Shown here one piece after another: positions 10,850 to 49,905 of a stretch of DNA of 64,000 bases. Where the stretch lies: assembly GCA_033675265.1 (NCBI GenBank), contig JAUJYZ010000111.1, positions 186,001-250,000 on the forward strand. The letters run 5' to 3'. Position 1 is the stretch's first letter. Every line of letters starts with the position of its first letter. The DNA comes from Actinostola sp. cb2023. Taxonomy: Eukaryota; Cnidaria; Anthozoa; Actiniaria; Actinostolidae. Below the pieces are notes generated by a model. That model searched no databases, had not been told where the DNA came from, and saw nothing but the letters and a program-made list of their open reading frames with translations. Position numbers and translations under genes: made by a program.

Positions 10850-12430
10850 TAAGCCTGGGCACGAGTAATTATTATTAATTGGGACAATGTCATATTCCAT
10901 CCTTGTGCTTTGCCGATGCTTGAAGACTTTGTGCCCTTCGATGCGCTCGTGCAGGTGTACCCTACATAACTCGCATCACACGAGTCACATTGGAAATTGT
11001 AAACCACTCGTTGCTGGTTAATGATAAGTGGTTTCTTTTCTTGCACCTTTAGCGTTTCGTTTAGCTTGCGGCTCACAACTACAGCTTGTACGGTGGACAG
11101 GTGTTTGTCTTGTGGCTCAGGTCTTGTACGGTGGACAGGTGTTTGTCTTGTGGCTTAGGTCTTGTACGGTGGACAGGTGTTTGTCTTGTGGCTTAGGTCT
11201 TGTACGGTGGACAGGTGTTTGTCTTGTGGCGTAGGACTTGTACGGTGGACAGGTGTTTGTCTTGTGGCTCAGGTCTTGTACGGTGGACAGGTGTTTGTCT
11301 TGTGGCTTAGGTCTTGTACGGTGGACAGGTGTTTGTCTTGTGGCTTAGGTCTTGTACGGTGGACAGGTGTTTGTCTTGTGGCGTAGGTCTTGTACGGTGG
11401 ACAGGTGTTTGTCTTGTGGCGTAGGTCTTGTACGGTGGACAGGTGTTTGTCTTGTGGCTTAGGTCTTGTACGGTGGACAGGTGTTTGTCTTGTGGCTCAG
11501 GTCTTGTACGGTGGACAGGTGTTTGTCTTGTGGCTTAGGTCTTGTACGGTGGACAGGTGTTTGTCTTGTGGCTTAGGTCTTGTACGGTGGACAGGTGTTT
11601 GTCTTGTGGCGTAGGTCTTGTACGGTGGACAGGTGTTTGTCTTGTGGCGTAGGTCTTGTACGGTGGACAGGTGTTTGTCTTGTGGCTTAGGTCTTGTACG
11701 GTGGACAGGTGTTTGTCTTGTGGCGTAGGTCTTGTATGGCGGACAGGTGTTTGTCTTGTGACTCAGGTCTTGTACGGTGGACAGGTGTTTGTCTTGTGGC
11801 GTAGGTCTTGTACGGTGGACAGGTGTTTGTCTTGTGACTTAGGTCTTGTACGGTGGACAGGTGTTTGTCTTGTGGCGTAGGTCTTGTACGGTGGACAGGT
11901 GTTTGTCTTGTGGCGTAGGTCTTGTACGGTGGACAGGTGTTTGTCTTGTGGCGTAGGTCTTGTACGGTGGACAAGTGTTTGTCTTGTGGCGTAGGTCTTG
12001 TACGGTGGACAGGTGTTTGTCTTGTGGCTTAGGTCTTGTACGGTGGACAGGTGTTTGTCTTGTGGCTTAGATCTTGTATGGCGGATAGGTGTTTGTCTTG
12101 TGGCTTAGGTCTTGTACGGTGGACAGGTGTTTGTCTTGTGGCTTAGGTCTTGTATGGCGGATAGGTGTTTGTCTTGTGGCGTAGGTCTTGTACGGTGGAC
12201 AGGTGTTTGTCTTGTGGCGTAGGTCTTGTACGGTGGACAGGTGTTTGTCTTGTGGCTTAGGTATTGTAGTTTCCTTCGTACGATATCAGCTGATCGTTGA
12301 TCTTTAAAAGGTATGATAATTCTGATGTTGTCATCCGGTTCGTCATCAATTTTGGGACATAATTCAACTTTGAAAACTTGACCATGATCTCACCCTCTGT
12401 CGAGAAAGACCAAGATGATCACAATCTGAG
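10850..12430 (-). mobile_element. Penelope-like element fragment, split by a satellite
   Basis: Two minus-strand coding pieces flank the 38-bp array. The upstream piece (about 12420-12266) reads RIIIPFKDQRSADIVRRKLQ, the segment joining reverse transcriptase to endonuclease in Penelope-like elements. The downstream piece (about 11080-10850) reads SRKLNET, then NQQRVVYNFQCDSCDASYVG, the start of a GIY-YIG endonuclease domain with its CxxC. In the family the two pieces are normally separated by only a few residues, so the array has grown inside the ORF. The element is truncated at both ends and inactive. Confidence 0.75.
11087..12264. repeat. 38-bp satellite, 31 units
   Basis: Thirty-one tandem copies of a 38-bp unit beginning cttgtacggtggacaggtgt. 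Variation is concentrated near the unit end (ctc, ctt or cgt before agg). Scoring that position, units 5-10 and 11-16 show the same order (C,T,T,G,G,T), so a 228-bp higher-order block was duplicated. Read on the minus strand, the unit matches the PLE coding sequence on either side (LSHKTNT at one junction, STVQAVVV at the other). Confidence 0.95.
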
Positions 12431-12499
12431 CAGATTAAGAAGGAAATGGAGATTATAAGACGACATTTGGATGATCTGAGAAGAGTTTTTAAATTTCCC

Positions 12500-12690
12500 A
12501 CGCTAGGTCGATCAAGCTGCATATACGAAGCATATACGCCATGTTACACTCTAATCGTTCACCGGTGCGAAATCAGAGGACATGGAGGAATGCCTTAAAC
12601 CACTAATCTGAAAGAATCCGTACGAAATTGTTCTCCATGTAGGAACCAACAACATCACAAGTGCCTTCTATTCGTGACCACGCTTTTTGA
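12500..12690 (+). pseudogene. Fragment of a LINE-associated SGNH/esterase-like ORF
   Basis: With one in-frame stop, the plus strand reads a conserved-looking block containing SEDMEECLKPLI, then EIVLHVGTNNITSA. The HVGTNN box is like the block with the third catalytic-fold Asn of SGNH hydrolases, which occurs in ORFs associated with CR1-type LINEs and other repeats. The fragment is short, has stops and no start, so it is a relic. The assignment rests on motif memory. Confidence 0.45.
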
Positions 12691-13437
12691 GCGGTGAGGT
12701 AGATACCATGGTCTCTTGTTCATCCATTTATATTTCATTTATTTTCCGCGGGTAAGGTATCTTACTTATCGCGCGTCTTGTGATCAGTTTCATTTTAAGC
12801 TCGTGCTCTATCAAGTGTTGTTTGTTTTCTTACGTTTTATACCATTTAAACCATTGTATACCATCAGAGACTCTAAAGCTTGGAGAAAAATTGACTCTTA
12901 CAAACGTAGGTGAAACGGCTTATTTTATTAGACACGAATCCTACGTACAACCAAACATTGCAATGATCCAAAAGGAATACAAGGGATTTAATACTTTCGC
13001 TGGTACTCGAATTGGGAAAATTTAGCAACCGGAATCGGCGTTATACGATTCTCTCCCAACACAAAGCTAATGAGAGTAACAGCACGAGTGCTTGCTTGTA
13101 CAACAAGCAACAAGGAAAACCAAACATTTTATGCAGGCTTGTACACAGGTCACTAAGTAATATCATGTTTTTCATTCAATATACAGTTATATTTCAACAC
13201 GACCACATCAGCTGCATATGTAATAGTTACATCATGTATAAATAAATGCTTTTATTATTATTATTATTATTATGATGATGATGATGATGATGATAATGAT
13301 GATGATGATGATGATGTACGGTCAGCATAATTATATCAAGATACTGGATAATCAAGTGAAGTCCATCAACTGCGTCACAAGTATATATGATTTGAATCCA
13401 ACAAACGTGAACAAAGTTGTATAAGATATTCACGCCA
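12691..13437. other. Non-coding stretch with short microsatellite
   Basis: No supported gene. Between 13250 and 13316 lies (TTA)n followed by (TGA)n, probably the 3' tail of a retroposon; the histidine-rich frame across it on the minus strand is an artefact. Confidence 0.4.
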
Positions 13438-13649
13438 TTACAGTGTGGACACTCGAACCGTGAACACTTCCAGTTTTTTTCGAACTTTTTCTTTCTAACT
13501 TTCTATTGCCTCATAGCCTCTCAAATGGAGCATTGATACACTTAGTGATCAAAATAAATCATTTTTCTGATATATTTGCTTAATCGATAATTTATATATA
13601 TGTGTTAGAAAGAAACTAAGTGTTCACGGTTCGAGTGCCCATACTGTAA
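13438..13649. mobile_element. 212-bp MITE with 32-bp inverted repeats
   Basis: The ends ttacagtgtggacactcgaa (from 13438) and ttcgagtgcccatactgtaa (to 13649) are inverted, and pairing continues inward over ccgtgaacactt. The interior is A+T-rich and non-coding. Confidence 0.75.
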
Positions 13650-14164
13650 AATAACTTGAAAATGTTGAATTTATTGTTATTTTGACTGTTACATGTTAAT
13701 GATGATGTCACTAGTTGATATATGGGACTTACGATCATGCATATCGAGTTACACTGGCGGCTCGAAAACATTTCAACTGATGAATGCAAGTGTGTTGGAA
13801 TTTCGAACATTAGAATTGATGATTTACAAATCATTCTTTATAGAATAGCAACAAGACTTGCACACGTCTTTCGATTGTTGGTTGTCATAGTTACGCATTC
13901 TACTTGCGATCAATTTCGGTCAGTACACGATATAAGTGACCTCTCCTTCTTGGCAGGTACGCATCTTTCACTGGAAATAAATCAAAACGCAAAGATGTTA
14001 CCAGTGTTTGCATTACTCCGCGACCACACGAGACGAAAGGGTCGCTAACGAGAGTGGTTACAACCGGAGGTTCGACTGTATATACGTAGAATCCCGTTTA
14101 TAAGCCCTGGGCTTATACAACTTTGTAACGGTTTCAAACCCTTACGAAGTGGTGGGCTTATAAC

Positions 14165-14193
14165 GGGGGGGGGGGGGGGGGGGGGGGGGGGGG
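14165..14193. repeat. 29-nt homopolymer G run
   Basis: An uninterrupted run of 29 G, followed by further ggggggcttataacc repeats. The exact length may be unreliable, since such runs are prone to sequencing error. Confidence 0.85.
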
Positions 14194-14313
14194 CTTATAA
14201 CCAGGGGGGCTTATAACCAGGGGGGCTTATAAAAGGGAGGAAAAAACGTCTGAAATTTGTTCTATGAAAATAATTGTTTAACCATGAAATATTTATACAG
14301 TGTTCATTCAACA

Positions 14314-15344
14314 TTATAAAATAACTTTTATATAACGCGCGCTCTGATTGGCTGATTAGCCGTGTTTCATGAGGCTATGCAAACACGGTTTTCGGCCAAG
14401 ACATGTCAAAGAGCGATTCAGTGAATTTGAACGACATTTATTTGTTGTCAAAAATCATTTTATTTACTAAATACATTTTTAACAACGACCATGGAATCAT
14501 ATTTCTTTCTTGTTATCTCTAGTTTAAGTGTTGTCTAGTTATGTTGTTGCTGTTTTCAAACTGAGAAACTTCAAGTTTTGTCAATAAAAAAAATTTCAAT
14601 ACGCTTACGCTTCAACTTCAAGAAGCGACGACAAATGGTTGGAATTTGTGTACAATATCGAAGAAAAAATAAATATCTTAACTGCTCAGGATTCTCCAAC
14701 ACATACTCAGTCGTTTGTTGAAATGTAGAGCTAATAAACGATACCATTTCCATACTAAACGAAGCGTTTCTTGTAGCTACAAACAACAAATTTAAGCTTG
14801 CAATAAGCTTAAGCTTATTATAAAGTACGGCCTTTAATACAGCCGTGTGTGAAAAATGTCCAACTGTACAGCAAAGTTTTACCTCTTTCTCCAGCAAGAA
14901 AAGTGTTTAAGAGAAAACAATAGCTTGAGTCTCAGGAACGTCCATCTTTGACTTATTCTAGTCGAACAAAGCGAGGAATCATAGAAAATACGACAAAGAC
15001 TGCATTTCGGCTACTTGACTTCGGCTACGTATACTTCTCCATTCATCAAATTCACAACTATTTCAGATTGTTTTGGCGATTCATTGTCAGTAAATCGCGG
15101 GCTTTTCTCACTTTGCTTCCTTTTTAAGTGTACAGAGTTCACACAGTAAGAAGTCCAGAAAATACATATTTATGTAGTTTTCTATCAAATTATGAGTTGC
15201 TTTGTCTAAACTTGATTTCTTTCGTGAAATTTCATTGGATATCACGCGATTTCTGACGCTTCTCAGGAGAATCGCACATTTGATCACTGAAAACTTGCGT
15301 AAATAAATATAATATTCCTAAATAACCTTGTAATTATTTTATAA
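14314..15344. mobile_element. 1.03-kb MITE, ttataaaataac family, copy 1
   Basis: It starts ttataaaataac and ends attattttataa. The left part (tataacgcgcgctctgattg) and the right part (gaaaacttgcgtaaa) match the copies at 42380-43377 and, on the left only, 24022. A 108-codon minus-strand frame inside (14897-14571) has no recognised domain. Confidence 0.65.
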
Positions 15345-15621
15345 TAATTAAACAACAGTAAAAGCTTTGAAACGCGAATGTGCTCAGAAAAACTATATAA
15401 TTTGAGTGGATTGCGAATGTGTTACCGTCACTACTGGACTCCATCAGTCTCGTATGGTACCCCTTTTCTATTGCCTAATAATTATTGTTTCCTGTATACG
15501 GTAGCCCGTATGGGGAGGAGTAAATGGAGGGGGCTTATAACCGGGGGGGATTGTAACCGAGAGGACATTTCTGATAGCAGACAAGTGAGCTTATAACCGG
15601 GGGGAGGGGAGCTTATAACCG

Positions 15622-15723
<102 letters not shown>

Positions 15724-16394
15724 CATCTTTATTTTAAGTGGGTTTACAAATATAGCAATACAACAATACTGGTTTCCAATTTGGCCCACTAGATACAATA
15801 ACTACTGATTACAATAATTACAGAACAAATATATAGACTTGAATATATAGGAGTTGCGAACAAACAACGAGCTTCCAGTAGAAGGTCTTATAATAATAAA
15901 GGTGCATATATAAAGAAACGAAGACTCTTTACAACTTCTCTGACTGTTTCTTGTATTGTAAACGTTTCTGCCATTCAGCCTTCTTGAGTACATAAATATA
16001 GGTTAATAATTAATTAAGTTGAACATGATAAAAAGATAAAACGTTGTTACCTAAGTAGGTCCAGTCATTAATAAAGTGGTTATTATTTGTATAAGTAGAA
16101 GTCTATACTTACAGCGTTGTATATACTCTTTTCTGTTGAGTCCAACATGCACTTTACTCGATACTACTTTACTACGACATGCTTTGTACTGTCCCCCTAT
16201 TCATGAGTTCATTACATCGAGTGTTAAATGATATTATTGGTTCGTCCATCAGTATTGATGAACACCACATGCACTTCACTGTATATCTTTGAATAATATC
16301 ACTAACATATTTAGCAAAACTTAGAGAAAGGAAACGATGAAACGATTATATGCTTTTCTAAATGTTTACTTATCAATATTTAGACATAGTAAAA

Positions 16395-43977
<27,583 letters not shown>

Positions 43978-45650
43978 AGTATTTCTTTTCCGTTTTTCCT
44001 TCTTTATAGAGAAACGTTAGCTTAATCAATCAAGGCGAATTTGTAAGCACCATTAGTCCATATCTTTTTAACCACCAAACCAACGACCAAAAGTGTTCTC
44101 TACGAAGTCAATACAATTCCAGAGTGATGTAATGACCAATGAGAAATCAAATGATCCTTGAAAAGTTGAGCAGTGGAAAACAGGTAAAACTTGAACAGTG
44201 AAACGACACAACTCGTCTTGCATTCTATCTGTATCCTCCAGACTGTCGTTACTATAGAGTAACAATTGCCTTTAAAATTACCCACAGAAAATACTCTATG
44301 CATATATAGATTTATTTATTGTGACGAGTTTATCGAGTTAAGAGTAAGGTCTATGGTATATAAGGTCACTGGATAGTGAACTCGTAAAAAACTTAGCAAA
44401 ATGTATGTATTCAATAATGAATGAGGTAGGAAGACACGACTTTACTGGTAAACCATCACCCGTGAAATATCGGTCGAATAATTGTTACCATGAATTGTTT
44501 TGGGTTAATTTAATTGCAGTATGTTTTTCCAATTGTATATCGTTCTATTTGTTGAAAACTATTAATATTTTCGTTCTCACGTCGAATATTCAAGATCGGC
44601 ATAAAATAATTCGCTAAGAAAATATTGATTATATGTTAAACAAAAGACGCTTCCTGACTTTTCGTAGACACGAATGCCTCATTCAGGGTAAGTGGACCTA
44701 TTGTTGTTTCGAAATTCGCATTTTAAGAGCACGTTTGAGCTGACTGTGCATTAGGGGTCACGCAGTATGGAAGCCTTGCAGCAACAATACTCAATTAACA
44801 ATGGAGTCGACATTGAGCGCGAACGATAATTAATAATAACATAATTTATTAGTTGGGCTTCCTATGAAAGGCCCGACTCTAAAAATGCAGGCTGTTCTTC
44901 GTCGTCGTCGCCGTCGTCTTTGACCTCAAACGTGAAAGTAACTTCTAATACGCGTGCGCCTAGTGCCGGCCGCTGAGAATCGAAGGCTCAGATATAAGAA
45001 AAGTGCCGAGTGCTTGCACGTATTCAATACACGTATTCGACGACTAAGGAGATTTTTAAAATCACTTTAATCGCACAACTGAAATCGATCGTTGATGCAG
45101 TTGCAAGGAAATCATTTGAACGCCCAGAAATGCAGGAAATATTCTTCGTGATTGTTCGTAGCCTGATTTTCAGACGGTCCGTGGTCCTCCGCTCACATTG
45201 TTTAGTCACGCTGCGATGTCTAGTTTAGTTATATTTGTATTTGTATGGATATATTTATGGTACCAAATAAACTATTGTCATTGTCATTTATGATTCGTTA
45301 AGTTTCTGAAATCGTTTTTACAAAGCCGAAAGCATGTTCTACCAAGTCACGCAACGAGCGACCAAACACTGTTTTAATTGCACTGCGATACAGTCATTTG
45401 CAAAAATTCTGGCCCGTTGCTCGGGCCTAACTAGATCACCAAGGAGCAATAATGTAAAACTCACTACTTACCAGAAGTCCTATATAAATATGGATCGCCG
45501 ATGAACTGAACTTGAATATGAACAGTTTCAACTCCTAGGCCTGTAATGCTGCGATGCTATGATTGTGATAAACTACGCATCTATCTATTAAATGTTCCCA
45601 TGGCCTTGTTCGTATTACATTTCCGCAGAAGAAAGTTCGGTGGAAATCGT
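43978..45650. other. Upstream region of the vWA/TSP1 gene; repeats
   Basis: Presumed 5' UTR and promoter lie just above 43977, but no element can be fixed from sequence alone. A retroposon-like unit spans about 44850-45432, with tagttgggcttcc at one end, ggcctaacta at the other, and an aataaactattgtcattgtc tail near 45265-45290. No supported exon. Confidence 0.3.
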
Positions 45651-45654
45651 GTTA

Positions 45655-45904
45655 GAAATTAAACACACGAAGTCCACACATCTATATGATGTACTAGAAA
45701 GAGAACTATAAGCTTATATTTACAGTAATAGCTGGTCGTCCACACATCTATATGATATACTAGAAAGAGAACTATAAGCTTATATTTACAGTAATAGCTG
45801 GTCATCCACACATCTATATGATGTACTAGAAAGAGAACTATAAGCTTATATTTACAGTAATAGCTGGTCGTCCACACATCTATATGATGTACTAGAAAGA
45901 GAAC
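45655..45904. repeat. 66-bp tandem repeat, about 3.8 units
   Basis: Unit cacacatctatatgatgtac...agctggtcgtc repeated. The array is cut by the BEL/Pao element: its next segment (agaactataagcttatattt) reappears at 52971, right of the element. Confidence 0.9.
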
Positions 45905-46314
45905 TGTAACAACGAACCCCTCCCATATTTCACCCATGAGCCCTTGCGGCCGTTGTTCGAGTTTTTCCTTTGTGTAATCAGTGTAAGTCATTCACTCGCT
46001 CTCGTTCAACCATCATTCTTGCGGAATCAGCAATCAAAACCATCAGGTAATTTCGTTGTAACTGTTCGTAGCATCATTATGAGTTCATCTAGTCGTTCAG
46101 TATATATATTCCAGCAGAACAACTCATGTAATTTCATCGTTTTCTCACTTAGAAACCACATCAAGTCACATCAAATCACGCCGCTAAACCACGCTGTATA
46201 TTACAAAACGCCTACCTGATTACAGTATCACTAGTATCGATATGATCAATCAATATCAATATACCAACTGAAATAAAAGCTTACAGTGCGTTTCTGACCG
46301 ATTCATCTTGCACA
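45905..46314 (+). repeat. BEL/Pao left LTR
   Basis: 410 bp, TG...CA, with an AATAAA near its end (46271). By eye I find no difference from the right LTR. Confidence 0.93.
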
Positions 46315-46529
46315 TTAGTTTCTGATGATGGTTTATCGTCGTTTATCCCGCTTGTTTGTTTGGTGTCGCAAAGGATCAAAGGAACAGTCTTCAATATCCA
46401 AAAACTCGAATTCTACAGTTTAATTTCACTACGAACGTTAAAGAAACCCTAAAGCATTCCAAGATTCAAGTTTGTTGGTCGTTTATTCTTACACTAAAGC
46501 AGTTTTAGCAGTGTTAATCGAAGTAAAGC

Positions 46530-49500
46530 ATGTCTACACCCGAATCCAAAGCAGACGAAGTTGTAGATTTCAGTCTATCAAGGACCACGAGGTCAAAGAA
46601 CACCGAAACGTCAATAAACCTGGAACAACTTAAAGCCGAAGAGCTTCGCTTTCTCAAGAAGAGCAAGTCTGGTCATCTTGGTTATTTGAATCGAATTTAC
46701 AGAGAAATTGAAACACTAATGATTGAAACGAGTAATGTACAACAAGTTTTATCTCACAAGGAAATCCTAGACAATGCACACAAGAACTGTCTGCATGCTC
46801 ACGAGAAGTATTTTCATTGTTTGGAGGACGAAAACGAAAAGCGCGAGGCTTCTGAAGAGTACATTGGTCTCTCTACCGCAAAAAGGCAATTCGAAGACTA
46901 CTTTGAAGAATGGTTCGAAAGAGTAAAAAAAACTGTTGTTTCTCCAGATGTGAAGTCCGTAAGTCATACTAGTACACCGGCAAAGACCCCCGAAGCCACG
47001 CCCAGCTTTAGCGCACGAAGTGCCGCAACTAGTGGAGAAGACGTCCAGTCTCTCGAAGTCGAATATAAACAGCTCGCCCCAAAGCAACAATTACAACGTC
47101 AAATTGCTGAGATAAAACGAGAAGAGAACAAGATCTTGGAGGATATAAAGAAGCAAGAAGAGGAAATAGAACGCCAGTTAAAGCTCCTAGAAACGCGTAG
47201 TTATAGGTCTTCTTGTAGTAAGCCAACACCGATGAAACACGAACCGAAAAAGGAACCAAATGCTAAAGAGTCAGAAGATGAGCTACCACCAAGTGCATCA
47301 CGCGAGAGCCACGCGCAAGGATCGGTTTTAAAGACGGACATAGAACAATTGCTAAAGCAACAACAGACAGCGATGGAACTCATAGCTTCCTCTCTAAAGA
47401 TTGGATTCGAAATGCCTAAAAGAGAACTTCTAACATTTGACGGCAACCCAGTGGACTATTGGACATTCATTAAAAACTTTGAATCTAATATCGAAAGCAA
47501 ACTATCTGATCCAGATGGCAAGCTAACCTATTTGATTCAACAATGCACGGGTAAAGCGCGAGAGTCCATCAAAAATTGTGTGATCATTCAGAATAAAGAT
47601 GAAGCTTACAAGAAAGCGAGAGAGATTCTCCTCACTCGTTATGGTCAAAGGCACGTAATAGCTCATGCGTACATCAATCGCTTGGTAAATGGTCCACAAT
47701 TGAAAACGTCGGATGGAGCTGGCATATCAGAGTTAGCTCTACAAATGCAAAACTGTCAACTAACGTTAGTCAACATGGGATTCCAAGCCGACGTCAATGG
47801 CTCGGATAATCTGGTGAAAGTAGTAAAACGATTACCTGTTCACTTACAGGGTAAATGGGCAGACAAAGCCGGATCGCTCATCAAGGGAGGTGTAGAGCCG
47901 AACTTTGAACACTTGACTAAATTTGTAGAAGAAAAGGCAATGCTTGCAAACACAATGTACGGTCAAATAGTTGGATCAAGTCCCGAGAGAGACAACTCAA
48001 CGCGAATCAAGCCAACCTACAATAGGAATCAGAATAGTTCAAATTCAAGGGCATCGACCTTTATGACACACAGCCAAGTCAGCCACAAGAACTCTCAAGA
48101 TCAAGATTCACCACAAGCTTCTAAAGGACCAAATCTGAAATGTCCTGATTGTTCTGGTCCACACAAGCTTACACGATGTGAAAAGTTCAAAGAAAAAAAC
48201 ACACAACAAAGAAGAGATTTCATTATGCAAGTGAGACTGTGTCATAATTGTCTTGGAAGAAATCACATTGCTCGTGACTGTCGTAGCGAGAACACTTGCA
48301 GGGTTCAAGGTTATGGACGGAGACATCATACGTTTTTACACCTATCACAGAGCGCTAATACTAGTAACGGCGAGAAAAGGACGGTGACAACGAACGATAA
48401 TCCACGAGTTACCCCCAGCGCAGTGAGCGGGGCCGGAGCAATGGGTCAGTGCAGCTCAACCGGTAGCAGTAACAGAAACATAGTCAGCCTTCGCATCATC
48501 CCGGTAACAGTAAAGTCTTCAGACAGCGTATCAGAAATTGAAACGTACGCACTGCTCGATGCGGGTTCAGACGTCTCTCTTTGCTGCAACAGTCTATTCC
48601 ACAAGCTAGGAATATCTGGAACTCCAACTAACTTTTCTCTAACTACAGTCAACGGTCAAGTCTCTAAAAGAAACGGACATGAAGTGAAACTTACCATCAA
48701 AGGCATACATTCTGACGAAGTCATTGATCTAGATAAAGTGTGGACTGTGGATAAATTATCCATCTCAACGCAAAACATCCCAACTAAAGAAGACATCGTT
48801 CATTGGCCTCATCTCAGCGGAATTGACATTCCATCGATAGATGCAAAGGAAGTAACACTTCTGGTTGGTAGCGATGTCCCAGAAGCGCACTGGGTTCTAG
48901 ATCAGAGAAGAGGAAAAAGAGGTCAGCCCTACGCTGTACGTACGCCACTAGGATGGACGTTGATGGGACCAATTGGTACGAAAGATAGCAACGAGGCAAG
49001 TGTACACTTCCTACGTCGAGATGATACCCTTCTACACCAGCAAGTCGAAAGAATGTTTAAAGGTGATTTTAACGAACCCATGATAGACTCTATAACAACA
49101 ATGTCTCTTGAAGATAGAAGAGCATTACATCAAATGGAGGAATCCATAAAGTTAGTTGACGGCCACTATCAGTTAGCACTTCCGTGGAAACGGCCAAACA
49201 CAGCTCTTCCAAATAATCGAGTGTGTGCTGAAGGAAGACTGCGTCTGCTAAAGAAACGTCTTCAAAGGGACCCTAAGCTGTTGGAAAAGCATCGAGAAAC
49301 CATGAACGGTTATATTAATGATGATCATGCACGTGCACTTCCTGTAGAAGAATCGACCAAGGAAGTTCATAAGCGCATATGGTACTTGCCACATCACCCA
49401 GTCGTGCACCCTCAAAAACCGAACAAATTGCGAGTGGTTTTCGACTGCGCTGCTAGATATAAAGATCTAGACACCTCACTAAATGACAACTTATTACAAG

Positions 49501-49871
49501 GCCCAGACCTTACTAATAGCTTGGTAGGAGTGCTAGTACGATTTCGTCAAGAATGCATCGCTTTAGCTTCAGACGTGAAGGGAATGTTTCATCAAGTAAG
49601 AGTGGATCCCGACGACTGTAACTCTTTACGATTCTTGTGGTGGCCAGACGACGACCTGTCAAAGCAACCTACAGACCATCAGATGTTAGTGCACCTTTTT
49701 GGGGCAACGTCGTCCCCTAGCTGCGCTAGCTTTAGCCTTCTACGTGTAGCTACAGACAATCAAAGTGACTTTAACGCTGAAACCATTGACACTGTTAATA
49801 AGAACTTTTATGTGGATGACTGCTTAAAGTCAGTCCCATCCACCGAAGAAACAATCAAATTAGTGAATTAA
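46530..49871 (+). CDS. BEL/Pao gag-protease-RT polyprotein, first part
   Basis: 1113 codons. A coiled coil lies near residues 185-235 (QQLQRQIAEIKREENKILED). A DUF1759-type capsid region starts at about 295 (FDGNPVDYWTFIKNFES). Two zinc-knuckle-like Cys/His clusters lie at about 538-590 (CPDCSGPHKLTRC and CHNCLGRNHIARDC). An aspartic protease has ALLDAGSDVSL at about 670. The reverse transcriptase runs from about 960 and includes the catalytic FYVDDC near residue 1096. The frame closes with TAA 17 codons after YVDD, where an intact element would continue into the RT thumb and RNase H. The start ATG is the first in frame after the LTR leader. Confidence 0.9.
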   Translation: MSTPESKADEVVDFSLSRTTRSKNTETSINLEQLKAEELRFLKKSKSGHLGYLNRIYREIETLMIETSNVQQVLSHKEILDNAHKNCLHAHEKYFHCLEDENEKREASEEYIGLSTAKRQFEDYFEEWFERVKKTVVSPDVKSVSHTSTPAKTPEATPSFSARSAATSGEDVQSLEVEYKQLAPKQQLQRQIAEIKREENKILEDIKKQEEEIERQLKLLETRSYRSSCSKPTPMKHEPKKEPNAKESEDELPPSASRESHAQGSVLKTDIEQLLKQQQTAMELIASSLKIGFEMPKRELLTFDGNPVDYWTFIKNFESNIESKLSDPDGKLTYLIQQCTGKARESIKNCVIIQNKDEAYKKAREILLTRYGQRHVIAHAYINRLVNGPQLKTSDGAGISELALQMQNCQLTLVNMGFQADVNGSDNLVKVVKRLPVHLQGKWADKAGSLIKGGVEPNFEHLTKFVEEKAMLANTMYGQIVGSSPERDNSTRIKPTYNRNQNSSNSRASTFMTHSQVSHKNSQDQDSPQASKGPNLKCPDCSGPHKLTRCEKFKEKNTQQRRDFIMQVRLCHNCLGRNHIARDCRSENTCRVQGYGRRHHTFLHLSQSANTSNGEKRTVTTNDNPRVTPSAVSGAGAMGQCSSTGSSNRNIVSLRIIPVTVKSSDSVSEIETYALLDAGSDVSLCCNSLFHKLGISGTPTNFSLTTVNGQVSKRNGHEVKLTIKGIHSDEVIDLDKVWTVDKLSISTQNIPTKEDIVHWPHLSGIDIPSIDAKEVTLLVGSDVPEAHWVLDQRRGKRGQPYAVRTPLGWTLMGPIGTKDSNEASVHFLRRDDTLLHQQVERMFKGDFNEPMIDSITTMSLEDRRALHQMEESIKLVDGHYQLALPWKRPNTALPNNRVCAEGRLRLLKKRLQRDPKLLEKHRETMNGYINDDHARALPVEESTKEVHKRIWYLPHHPVVHPQKPNKLRVVFDCAARYKDLDTSLNDNLLQGPDLTNSLVGVLVRFRQECIALASDVKGMFHQVRVDPDDCNSLRFLWWPDDDLSKQPTDHQMLVHLFGATSSPSCASFSLLRVATDNQSDFNAETIDTVNKNFYVDDCLKSVPSTEETIKLVN

Positions 49872-49905
49872 GAGCTCTCCTCTCCAGAGGCGGATTTATA
49901 TTAAT

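Noticed and set aside
11028..11974. Serial 74-95-codon frames in the 38-bp satellite
   Set aside because: Three units make 114 bp, a multiple of three, so open frames recur automatically; they are not genes.
11087..12264. Direct repeats resembling a CRISPR array
   Set aside because: Units are contiguous with no variable spacers, and the genome is eukaryotic; it is a satellite.
13227..13433. Histidine-rich minus-strand frame
   Set aside because: Product of the (TGA)n/(TTA)n microsatellite.
45010..45228. 72-codon plus-strand frame
   Set aside because: Lies inside a retroposon-like repeat with an attgtcattgtc tail; no recognisable domain.
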